From Actinomadura sp. NBRC 104412 (lineage in GTDB: Bacteria > Actinomycetota > Actinomycetes > Streptosporangiales > Streptosporangiaceae): a stretch of DNA of 64,000 nt. The notes below the pieces were generated by a model. The model did no database searches. It saw nothing but the letters and a program-made list of their open reading frames with translations, and had not been told where the DNA came from. The translations under genes and the position numbers were made by a program. Where the stretch lies: contig NZ_BSTM01000003.1 of the NCBI RefSeq assembly GCF_030269515.1, positions 335,274 to 399,273 of the forward strand. The letters run 5' to 3'. Positions 56,205 to 63,287 of the stretch are shown here, in pieces (position 1 is the stretch's first letter; every line of letters starts with the position of its first letter).

Positions 56205-57373
56205 CTCGTCTCCTCGGGATGGCTCGGCCGTTCCTCGCGTTTGTGCCAGTCCTCGGCGAACAGGTCGAAGTCGGCCTTGCGGCGGGGGAACTCGGCGACG
56301 GCGTCCAGATCCAGCTCGACGCCCAGGCCGGGCGCCTGCGGCACGGCGAAGTAGCCGTCCACCACGGCGGGCGCGCCCTTGGCCACGCTGGTGATCCGCG
56401 CATCGGCGAAGTCGTTGAAGTGCTCCAGGATCTTGAAGTTGGGCACGCAGACGCCCAGTTGCAGCGACGCGGCGGTGAGCACGGGGCCGCCCACGTTGTG
56501 CGGCGCGAGCTGCACGTAGTACGTCTCCGCGGTGGCGGCCAGCTTGCGGGTCTCGGCGATCCCGCCCAGGTGCCCCACGTCCGGCTGGACGATGTCGGCG
56601 GCCTGGAGCTCCAGCAGCTCGCGGAACTCGATCCGGTCGTGGATCCGCTCGCCGGTGGCGATCGGCAGCCCGGTGTGCGCGGAGACCTTCGCCAGCGCCT
56701 TCAGGTTCTCCGGCGGGCACGGCTCCTCCAGCCACGCCGGGTCGTACGGCTCCAGCAGCCGGGCCAGCCGGATCGCGGTGGCGGGGGAGAAGCGGCCGTG
56801 CATCTCCACCAGCAGCTCGCACTCGGGGCCGATGGCGTCCCGCACGGCCTCCACCAGCGCGATCGACCGGACCGTCTCGTCGTGGTCGAGCTCCATCCGG
56901 CCCGCGCCGAACGGGTCGAGCTTCAGCGCCCGGTACCCGCGCTCCACCACCCGCCGCGCCGCCGCGTGGAACTCCTCCGGGGTGCGGTCGACGGTGTACC
57001 AGCCGTTGGCGTACGCCTTCACGCGGTCGCGCACCCGCCCGCCCAGCAGCCGCCACACCGGCTGGCCCAGGGCCTTGCCGAGGATGTCCCAGCAGGCCAT
57101 CTCCACGCACGCGATGCCGGACATCACGATCTCGCCGGCCCGGCCGAAATCGCCGTACTTCATCCGGCGGACCAGGTCCTCGATGTCGAAGGGGTCGCTG
57201 CCGAGGACGTGCCGGCGCGCGGCCTCGTTCAGGTAGCCCAGCAGGGCGTCGGTGTGCCCGAGCATGCGGGCCTCGCCGACACCGCTGAGGCCCTCGTCGG
57301 TGTGCACGGTGACGTAGGTGAGGTTGCGCCACGGCGTCCCCACCACGTGGGTGTCGATGCTCGCGATCCGCAT
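56201..57373 (-). CDS. Mandelate racemase/enolase-superfamily sugar acid dehydratase
   Basis: The 390-residue enzyme likely dehydrates an aldonate to a 2-keto-3-deoxy acid, as galactonate or gluconate dehydratases do. It has the capping domain (SIDTHVVGTPWRNLTYVTV), the barrel KLDPFG strand, the metal ligands in LLVEMHGRF, WLEEPCPPEN and ATGERIHDR, and a His in LAPHNVGGPV. Its ATG has no ribosome binding site; a 13-codon leader ORF ends 2 bases upstream. The exact substrate is unknown. Confidence 0.9.
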   Translation of the reverse strand: MRIASIDTHVVGTPWRNLTYVTVHTDEGLSGVGEARMLGHTDALLGYLNEAARRHVLGSDPFDIEDLVRRMKYGDFGRAGEIVMSGIACVEMACWDILGKALGQPVWRLLGGRVRDRVKAYANGWYTVDRTPEEFHAAARRVVERGYRALKLDPFGAGRMELDHDETVRSIALVEAVRDAIGPECELLVEMHGRFSPATAIRLARLLEPYDPAWLEEPCPPENLKALAKVSAHTGLPIATGERIHDRIEFRELLELQAADIVQPDVGHLGGIAETRKLAATAETYYVQLAPHNVGGPVLTAASLQLGVCVPNFKILEHFNDFADARITSVAKGAPAVVDGYFAVPQAPGLGVELDLDAVAEFPRRKADFDLFAEDWHKREERPSHPEETR

Positions 57374-57375
57374 GA

Positions 57376-57417
57376 CTAGCGAGCGCTTGCTACTGGTAGC
57401 GCTAACATCGTCGCCAT
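57376..57417 (-). CDS. 13-codon leader ORF with a TTA codon
   Basis: ATG 57417, preceded by GGAGGAG, opens MATMLALPVASAR and ends in TAG 2 bases before the dehydratase ATG. Leu5 is a TTA codon, which is very rare at this GC content. The LacI operator lies inside the frame. Coupling to the dehydratase gene is inferred. Confidence 0.5.
   Translation of the reverse strand: MATMLALPVASAR
57393..57408. promoter_or_regulatory. LacI-type operator O1
   Basis: CTGGTA-GCGC-TAACAT is a near-palindrome of the LacI-family type around a central GCGC. It matches two similar sites upstream of the lacI gene. It lies between lacI and the dehydratase gene, inside the leader ORF. Confidence 0.55.
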
Positions 57418-57445
57418 CGTGGACTCCTCCAGGGTGTGTCGGCGT

Positions 57446-58525
57446 TCAGCGGGATGCTCTGACGGCCGTGCTCTCCCTCACGACCAGCTCGGGCTCCACG
57501 GTGCGGCGCGGGGAGCCGCCGGACCCGGCGATGCGGTCCATCAGGAGCTGGAAGGCGTGCCGCCCCACCTCGCCGAACGGCTGCCGGACGCTGGTCAGCG
57601 GGGGTGCGAAGTACGGCGCCTCGGGAACGTCGTCGAAGCCGGCCACGCTCACCTCCTCCGGGACGCGCCGGCCCGCCTCGCGCAGCGCGCGCAGCAGGCC
57701 GAGCGCCATCGGGTCGTTCGCGGCGAACACCGCCGTCACCCGCGGGTCGGCGGCCAGCAGCCGGCCCTGCTCGTAGCCTGACCTTGCGCTCCAGTCGCCG
57801 GGCAGCGGGTCGGGCGCCTCGCGCCCGGCGTCGCGCAGCACCGCGCGCCAGCCCTCGACGCGCTCGCTGGCGTCGATCCAGTCGCCGGGCCCCGCGATGT
57901 GCCAGACCGTCTCGTGGCCCAGGCTGAGCAGGTGCCGGGTGACCTTGGCCCCGCCCGCGCGGTGGTCGACGGCCGCCACCGGCACCGGCAGGTCGTCGCC
58001 CGCGCCGATCACCACGAGGGGGAAGCCGGGCGGGAGCCCGCGCAGGCCCTCGGCCGCGGAACGGTGCGGGGCGATCACCACGATGCCGTCCACCGACTGG
58101 GAGCGCAGCCGCTCCACGGCGTCCTGGATGGAGCGCCGGGTCAGCCGGCTCACGCTGGCGATGCTCACCATGTGCTCGGCGTCGCGGGCGGCGCGCTCGA
58201 TCCCGTACAGCGTGGATGCCGGCCCGTACAGCGTGGTGTCGAACGAGACCACGCCCAGCACCCGGGAACGGCCGGTGACCAGGACGCGGGCGGCGGAGTT
58301 CGGGCGGTAGTCCAGTTCGCGCATCGCCGCCAGCACCCGGTCGCGGGTCTGCGGCCGGACCTTCTCCGGCGAGTTGAGCACCCGGGACACCGTCATCGCC
58401 GAGACCCCGGCCAGCAGCGCGACGTCCTCCATCACGGCGGCGCGGGTCCGCCCGGCCGGAGGGACGGACGGGCCGCCGCCATCGGACGGGCCGGACGGGC
58501 GGGACGGGCCGGGGGGATCGCCCAT
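57446..58525 (-). CDS. LacI-family transcriptional regulator
   Basis: The 359-residue repressor has the LacI HTH (VALLAGVSAMTVSRVLNSPE, hinge DYRPNSAARVL) and a sugar-binding domain (LGVVSFDTTLYGPASTLYGI, VFAANDPMALGLLRAL, VSVAGFDDVPEAPYF). GGAG precedes ATG 58525; the first about 30 residues are Pro/Gly-rich and not part of the HTH. It heads the sugar-acid operon and is flanked by three copies of the same operator, implying control of itself and the pathway. Confidence 0.94.
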   Translation of the reverse strand: MGDPPGPSRPSGPSDGGGPSVPPAGRTRAAVMEDVALLAGVSAMTVSRVLNSPEKVRPQTRDRVLAAMRELDYRPNSAARVLVTGRSRVLGVVSFDTTLYGPASTLYGIERAARDAEHMVSIASVSRLTRRSIQDAVERLRSQSVDGIVVIAPHRSAAEGLRGLPPGFPLVVIGAGDDLPVPVAAVDHRAGGAKVTRHLLSLGHETVWHIAGPGDWIDASERVEGWRAVLRDAGREAPDPLPGDWSARSGYEQGRLLAADPRVTAVFAANDPMALGLLRALREAGRRVPEEVSVAGFDDVPEAPYFAPPLTSVRQPFGEVGRHAFQLLMDRIAGSGGSPRRTVEPELVVRESTAVRASR

Positions 58526-58561
58526 GCTGTGATCTCCTGCACACCGGGGGTCGGTGGCCCG

Positions 58562-58623
58562 ATGTTTGCGCTAACGCGGACGGCTGTCAATACCCCCGAC
58601 CAAAGCGGTGATAGCGCGAACAT
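58562..58623. promoter_or_regulatory. LacI-type operators O2 and O3 with promoter
   Basis: ATGTTT-GCGC-TAACGC (58562-58577) and GTGATA-GCGC-GAACAT (58608-58623) share the consensus of O1 and lie 46 bases apart. A minus-strand TTGACA (58590-58585) sits between them, so O2 would cover the region just downstream of the -35 box of the lacI promoter. Confidence 0.55.
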
Positions 58624-58676
58624 TCCACCCCTGGTGAGGGGCCGGACCACACGCAGGGGCCACGGGGCCGCCGCGG

Positions 58677-59123
58677 CTACGGGGGCGGGGGGAGCGCCCG
58701 CAGGATCGTGGCCACCAGGCCGTCACGCTCGGCGGGAGCGAGGTCGGCGGCGAGCCGTTCGAGGCGTTGGTTCACGGCCTCGTGCGTCTCGCAGGCGAGC
58801 CGCGACCCCTCGTCGGTCAGCGCGACCCGGTAGGCGCGGCGGTCGCGGTCGTCGCGGACGCGGGCGACCAGGCCGCGCCGCTCGACCCGGTCGACCAGCC
58901 CGGTCACGCTCGACTTCTCCAGGTGGAGCCGCCTGCTCAGGTCGGCCATCCCGATCGGGCCGTCGACCAGATGGCACAGCACGTGCGCCTGCTGCGGCGT
59001 CAGCCCGCGCTCGCGCCCGACCTCGCCGAACACCTGCTCGACATGCTGCGTGAGCCGGATCAGCGCCGTGGTGAACGCGGTGCCGGCGGTGGTCGCCTGC
59101 GGGGTCGTGTGCGCACGGGTCAT
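58677..59123 (-). CDS. MarR-family transcriptional regulator
   Basis: The 148-residue dimeric winged-helix protein has the MarR core: RGLTPQQAHVLCHLVDGPIG, the recognition helix LEKSSVTGLVDRVERRGLV and the wing RDDRDRRAYRVALTDEG. GGGAGG precedes ATG 59123. It is divergent from the FAD oxidoreductase gene, which it probably represses through palindromes in the 114-base gap. Confidence 0.93.
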   Translation of the reverse strand: MTRAHTTPQATTAGTAFTTALIRLTQHVEQVFGEVGRERGLTPQQAHVLCHLVDGPIGMADLSRRLHLEKSSVTGLVDRVERRGLVARVRDDRDRRAYRVALTDEGSRLACETHEAVNQRLERLAADLAPAERDGLVATILRALPPPP

Positions 59124-59180
59124 GAGGTCGGCCTCCCCCGTCAGCATAGTTGACGTTGGTTGGTGGTGCGAACTAAGTTG

Positions 59181-59212
59181 GTTCGCTGTACGAACATTAC
59201 GTATTACGAACA
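59181..59212. promoter_or_regulatory. Probable MarR operator
   Basis: GTTCG-CTGTA-CGAAC (59181-59195) is a perfect inverted repeat. TACGAACA occurs at 59189-59196 and again at 59205-59212. The cluster lies between the MarR gene and the oxidoreductase gene. Confidence 0.5.
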
Positions 59213-59237
59213 GTGCGTACCGCGAATCGGAGGGACC

Positions 59238-60320
59238 ATGACCGCGAAGATCGCCGTCGTCGGCGGCGGATACGGAGGGACCGCCGTCGCCAAGGCCCTC
59301 GACGAGGAGGCCGACGTCGTCCTCATCGAGCCCCGCGACGCGTTCGTGCACAACGTGGCCGCGTTGCGCGCCCTGGTGGACCCGTCCTGGACGGACGAGA
59401 TCTTCTTCCCCTACGACGGCCTGCTGAAGAGGGGCATCGTGGTCCGCGACCGGGCGGCGCGCGCGGACGAGTCGGGCGTCACGCTCGGGTCGGGGGAGCG
59501 GATCGAGGCGGACTACCTCGTTCTGGCGACGGGTTCGGGCTACCCCTTCCCGGCCAAGGTCGATGTCGACGACAGCGCGGCGGCCAAGGCCGCCCTCCGC
59601 GCCACTCGCGACGCGCTGACGGGCGCGGAGCGCGTTCTGCTGCTCGGCGCCGGACCCACCGGGCTGGAACTGGCGGGCGAGATCAAGGCGATGTGGCCGG
59701 GCAAGGCCGTGACGATCGTCGATCCGGCCGAGGACGTCGTCACCGGCGACTACCCGGACGAGTTCCGTGCCGAGCTGCGCGCCCAGCTCGACGCGATGGG
59801 CGTCGAGCTGCTCCTCGGCACGTCCCTGCGCGAGGCGCCGCCGACCACGCCGGGCAGGGCGGAGACGTTCACCGCCGTGACGCGGTCGGGCCGGAAGGTG
59901 ACCGCCGACATCTGGTTCCGCTGCTACGGGGTCGTGCCCAACAGCGGCTACCTCGCGGGCGGGCTGGCCGGGTCCCGGCGTCCCGACGGGCAGGTCGAGG
60001 TCGGCCCCGACCTCTGCCTGCCCGGCCGGCCTCGGGTGTTCGCCATCGGCGACCTCGCCGCGCTCCCGGAGGCCAAGAGGGCGGGCGCCGCCGGGCGGCA
60101 CGCCGAGGTCGTCGCCCAGAACATCCGTGCCCTCATCGCGGGCGGCGACCCGGTGGCGACCTACGCGCCTTCGCCGCCGGGGATCGCCCTGCCGCTCGGC
60201 CCGTCCGGGGGCGCCTCGTACTGGGCCGACGACGGCGTCTTGGGCGCCGAGAAGACCTCCGAGATCAAGGGGGCGCACCTTATGACCGGCCGCTTCCGGG
60301 ATCTGTTCGGGCTGAGCTGA
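59238..60320 (+). CDS. FAD-dependent NAD(P)H oxidoreductase (NDH-2/AIF-like)
   Basis: The 360-residue flavoprotein has the FAD fold AVVGGGYGGTAVAKAL, LVLATGSGYPFPAK, the NAD(P) fold LLLGAGPTGLELAGEI and a C-terminal FAD block ending RVFAIGDLAAL. It resembles type II NADH dehydrogenases and AIF-like oxidoreductases that reduce quinones. It is short, and I see no membrane anchor. GGAGGGACC precedes the ATG. Control by the divergent MarR suggests a response to quinones or aromatics. Confidence 0.9.
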   Translation: MTAKIAVVGGGYGGTAVAKALDEEADVVLIEPRDAFVHNVAALRALVDPSWTDEIFFPYDGLLKRGIVVRDRAARADESGVTLGSGERIEADYLVLATGSGYPFPAKVDVDDSAAAKAALRATRDALTGAERVLLLGAGPTGLELAGEIKAMWPGKAVTIVDPAEDVVTGDYPDEFRAELRAQLDAMGVELLLGTSLREAPPTTPGRAETFTAVTRSGRKVTADIWFRCYGVVPNSGYLAGGLAGSRRPDGQVEVGPDLCLPGRPRVFAIGDLAALPEAKRAGAAGRHAEVVAQNIRALIAGGDPVATYAPSPPGIALPLGPSGGASYWADDGVLGAEKTSEIKGAHLMTGRFRDLFGLS

Positions 60321-60357
60321 GGGACGGCTGAGCTGGGCACTCGGGCGCGGGCCCGGC

Positions 60358-60384
60358 GGCCAGGGCGCCGTGTGCGCCCTGGCC
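60358..60384. terminator. 11-bp bidirectional hairpin
   Basis: GGCCAGGGCGC (60358-60368) pairs perfectly with GCGCCCTGGCC (60374-60384) around CGTGT, between the oxidoreductase gene and a convergent small gene. Confidence 0.7.
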
Positions 60385-60416
60385 GTTCGTCGCCTCGCCT
60401 TCAGGCGAATTGGGCC

Positions 60417-60713
60417 TCAGCGCACGGGCACGGTCTCGCGCGGGCGTCCGCCGGCCCTTTGCGAGGTGCTCCCCCGCCGGATGCGCATGCCCAGCTCGCG
60501 CGCCTGCTCCTCCAGCCGCATCGCGCACCCGACGGTCAGCAGCGTCGGGGCCCACAGGCCGATGAAGATGCCCCAGCGGTCCGCGCGCTCGACGCCCTTC
60601 TGCTCCAGGTTCTGCGACATCGCCCAGGCCGCCACGGACGCGCCGACGGACGCCAGGCCCATCGTGTACATGGCATTCGACTTGAGGCCCGTCTTGCGCA
60701 GCATGCCCAGCAT
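60417..60713 (-). CDS. Small membrane protein of unknown function
   Basis: The 98-residue protein has two membrane segments (MGLASVGASVAAWAM and WGIFIGLWAPTLLTVGCAM) and a basic C-terminal tail. AAGGGGGG precedes the ATG. No family is recognised. Confidence 0.75.
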   Translation of the reverse strand: MLGMLRKTGLKSNAMYTMGLASVGASVAAWAMSQNLEQKGVERADRWGIFIGLWAPTLLTVGCAMRLEEQARELGMRIRRGSTSQRAGGRPRETVPVR

Positions 60714-60805
60714 GTGCCCCCCCTTGGTCCGATGGTGCTGTGCCTGGCGTTCCCGTGCCGCGGCGGCCTAGCGCCATACGAAGACCAAGGTTGATCGTGT
60801 TCGGG

Positions 60806-61636
60806 TCAGCCCGTCCCCACGGTGTTGAAGGGACGGGTGCCGCCGGGCACGCCGGTGCGCGGCACGCCGTCCTGCAAATACTCGATCGTGAACGGGATCC
60901 CGCTGGCGGTGAGGTGCCGCGGGCCGTTCATGAGGTGGAAGTGCAGGTGCGGCTCGGAGCTGTTGCCGGAGTTGCCGACCTCGCCGAGCAGGTCACCGGC
61001 CTTGACGCGGTCGCCTCGCCGCACGCGCAGCGAGCCGCGCCGCAGGTGCGCGAACACCGCGTGGACGCCGTCGCCCAGGTCGAGCACGACATGGTTGCCG
61101 AGGACGAACCGTCCCGCGGACAGGGTGAGCATCGACAGGACCGAGCGGAAGATGACGCCCTCGACCATCAGGTAGGCCAGGCCGGGCCAGGAGTTGCGGC
61201 TCCAGTGGTCGCGCTGCCACCCGCTGACCTGGACCACCACGCCGTCGGCGGGCGCGGTGACGGGCTGCCCGAACGCGGGAAAGGTCTCGGGCCGCGCCGC
61301 GAGCGGGTAGCGCACCACCGGCCTCCATTCCGACCGTGGGTCGGGCGCGTACACCAGGTCGATGGCGTAGGTCTGGCCCAGCTCGTGCGTGCCGTGGCTG
61401 GGCACCCTGTCGGCGGGGCTGTTCACCGGCACCCACCGCCCGCTGACGGGGCTGCGGACGGGGACGGGCGCGCGGTCGGACGCCTCGCTGCGCACGAAGA
61501 ACAGCACGAGGCCGAGCGCGATCAGGGCCAGGCCCGCGCGCCCGGCCCAGTCCGAGCCGTGCAGCCTCTCGGTGAGCCCCAGCACGATGCCGAGGACGAC
61601 GAGCGGCATTCTCATCCATGCGATCTTTCGGAGCAC
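60806..61636 (-). CDS. Membrane-anchored M23-family peptidase
   Basis: The 276-residue protein has two N-terminal membrane helices (PLVVLGIVLGL, LALIALGLVLFF) and a LytM/M23 zinc peptidase domain with HGTHELGQTYAIDL and EPHLHFHLMNGP, including the HxH metal motif. It likely cuts peptidoglycan cross-bridges or acts on the wall. The GTG start follows GGGAGGA. It is 24 bases downstream of a winged-helix regulator gene, so the two form an operon. Confidence 0.88.
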   Translation of the reverse strand: MLRKIAWMRMPLVVLGIVLGLTERLHGSDWAGRAGLALIALGLVLFFVRSEASDRAPVPVRSPVSGRWVPVNSPADRVPSHGTHELGQTYAIDLVYAPDPRSEWRPVVRYPLAARPETFPAFGQPVTAPADGVVVQVSGWQRDHWSRNSWPGLAYLMVEGVIFRSVLSMLTLSAGRFVLGNHVVLDLGDGVHAVFAHLRRGSLRVRRGDRVKAGDLLGEVGNSGNSSEPHLHFHLMNGPRHLTASGIPFTIEYLQDGVPRTGVPGGTRPFNTVGTG

Positions 61637-61660
61637 GACTGTCCTCCCGTTCCGGGTCGG

Positions 61661-62191
61661 TCAGCGGCGGGTGGCCGCCAGGATGGTCAGGATCGGCACC
61701 ACCCGTTCGCCGGGCACCGCGTACCGGCCGCGCGCCGTGGTACGGAGCCAGCCGGCCGCGACGAGCTGGCGGAGGTGATGGTAGAGCTGCCCGGTCGTGC
61801 CGAGCCGTTCGTCGGCGGCCAGCTCGGCGGTGCCGTGCGCGCCGCACAGGATCTCCCGCAGGAGCATGAGCCGTACCGGATGGGCCAGGGCGGAGAGCGC
61901 GTCGGCGGCCTGCGACCAGTCGTCGGCCACCAGCTCGGACGAGGCGTGACCCTGCTGCCATTCGTAGTGCTCGCCGTCCGGGAGGGTCACGCTCCCGGTG
62001 AACAGGACCGCGTCGCCCACCCGTTCCTTCAGGGCGCGCAGGGCCCAGAACACCTCGCCCGGGTCGTCCTCGCCTCCCTCCGTGCCCACGACGTGCGCAC
62101 GGGAGGCCCGGTCCGAGCCCTCCAAGCGGGCCACGCGCTCTTCCAGCCGGGTGAGGCGCTCGGCCAGATCGCTCTCCTCGCTCCCCGTCAC
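61661..62191 (-). CDS. Winged-helix (ArsR-like) transcriptional regulator
   Basis: The 176-residue protein starts with a short coiled region (ERLTRLEERVARLEG) and has a winged helix at about 95-170 (ALAHPVRLMLLREILCGAHG, GTTGQLYHHLRQLVAAGWL). No metal-binding cysteines are visible. The GTG lies next to a 26-bp AT-rich palindrome, suggesting autoregulation. It precedes an M23 peptidase gene. Confidence 0.85.
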   Translation of the reverse strand: MTGSEESDLAERLTRLEERVARLEGSDRASRAHVVGTEGGEDDPGEVFWALRALKERVGDAVLFTGSVTLPDGEHYEWQQGHASSELVADDWSQAADALSALAHPVRLMLLREILCGAHGTAELAADERLGTTGQLYHHLRQLVAAGWLRTTARGRYAVPGERVVPILTILAATRR

Positions 62192-62196
62192 GATTC

Positions 62197-62222
62197 CATT
62201 ATTACGTAGAAACGTAATAATG
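62197..62222. promoter_or_regulatory. 26-bp perfect AT-rich palindrome
   Basis: CATTATTACGT (62197-62207) and ACGTAATAATG (62212-62222) form perfect 11-bp arms around AGAA. It lies 6 bases upstream of the winged-helix regulator start and in strong compositional contrast to its surroundings. It is the likely operator of that regulator. Confidence 0.65.
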
Positions 62223-62247
62223 CCAAAGTGCCAGCGGATCAGCCCGG

Positions 62248-63126
62248 CTAGCGCCCGGCCATGACCTTCCATTGGCGGTCGGCGGCCGGGCGCCACGCGT
62301 CGTGCCGCCGGTGGAAGAGCTCGAACGCGCGCGCTCCGCTCCACCCCTCCGGCAGCAGCTCCTCGGGCAGGCCCGGATCGAGGAACGGGAACCGGCGCCA
62401 TTCCTGGACGAGCCGGGTGTGGGCGGCGAAGGTCTCGGCGTCGCCGACGGGACGAAGCGCGTGCACGGCGTCCAGGAAGTCCTCGTAGGCGGGTTCGATC
62501 GCGTCCAGGTCCCATGCCTGCCGCGCGACCCGCCGCGCTTCGGACAGATCGCCGAGGCGGCCCACGAAGATGGTCGCGGTGGCGGCCAAGCCGATCTCCC
62601 GCAGCACCTCCCGTACCTCTTGCTCCCGCTCGGGATGCGGGGTGATCCACACGCCGGGGGAGAGGTTGCCCAGCCCGTTCCACGCGAGCCTGGTGCGCAG
62701 CAGGTGCCGCATCCTGCGGTCGCTCTCCGGGACGGAGGCCAGCACCATGAGCCACTGCCCGTCCCAGCGGGTCATGGGCCTGCCGAAGCCGTAGATCCGC
62801 TCGGTGCCGTCGGTGAGCAGCCCGCGGCCGGACGGCGTCAGCGCCCAGGACGTGCGGCGCCCGTGCCGGGTCCCGGCCAGCCACCCCTCGGAGGCGCTGC
62901 GCGCGAGCGCCTGCCTGACGGCCTTCTCCTCCACCCCGAGCAGCCCCAGCGCCTCCAGGAACGTGGCCGTCCACACCGGGCGCCCGGCCGGCAGCACGAA
63001 CTCGCCCAGCACGGTCAGCAGCAGTGACCGCGCGCTGGCGGCGCCCAGCTCCCGGCGGCGCCGGAACCCCGGCTCGGCCCGCGCCGCGTAGGCGGCCGCC
63101 GCCGACGGCCCGCCGGTCGCGGACAT
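62248..63126 (-). CDS. PaaX-family transcriptional regulator (BoxR-type role possible)
   Basis: The 292-residue protein has the PaaX layout: an N-terminal winged helix (SLLLTVLGEFVLPAGRPVWT, EEKAVRQALARSASEGWLAG), the central block RWDGQWLMVLASVPESDR and a C-terminal PaaX_C domain (AYEDFLDAVHAL). PaaX proteins sense aryl-CoA thioesters. It is divergent from boxC, so benzoyl-CoA or a related thioester is the likely signal. GAGGGGGG precedes ATG 63126. Confidence 0.9.
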   Translation of the reverse strand: MSATGGPSAAAAYAARAEPGFRRRRELGAASARSLLLTVLGEFVLPAGRPVWTATFLEALGLLGVEEKAVRQALARSASEGWLAGTRHGRRTSWALTPSGRGLLTDGTERIYGFGRPMTRWDGQWLMVLASVPESDRRMRHLLRTRLAWNGLGNLSPGVWITPHPEREQEVREVLREIGLAATATIFVGRLGDLSEARRVARQAWDLDAIEPAYEDFLDAVHALRPVGDAETFAAHTRLVQEWRRFPFLDPGLPEELLPEGWSGARAFELFHRRHDAWRPAADRQWKVMAGR

Positions 63127-63287
63127 GACACCCCCCTCACCTGCGGTTTCGCCTGGTCGGCCCCAATCATTCCACAGAGCCATGGACGGGCGTCCTCGCG
63201 ATGTAGACCGTGAAATGCTACAAAGTCTTGACGACCGAAGCGTTATGTGTGGAGCATGGGTGGAGACCGCCGGGAGGGACCCCGTCA
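63127..63287. promoter_or_regulatory. Divergent paaX/boxC promoter region
   Basis: This 161-base gap has lower GC content around 63205-63255 (TGAAATGCTACAAAGTCTTG). A TTGACG at about 63227 and TACAAA upstream are promoter-like but badly spaced. I could not identify a convincing operator. Confidence 0.3.
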
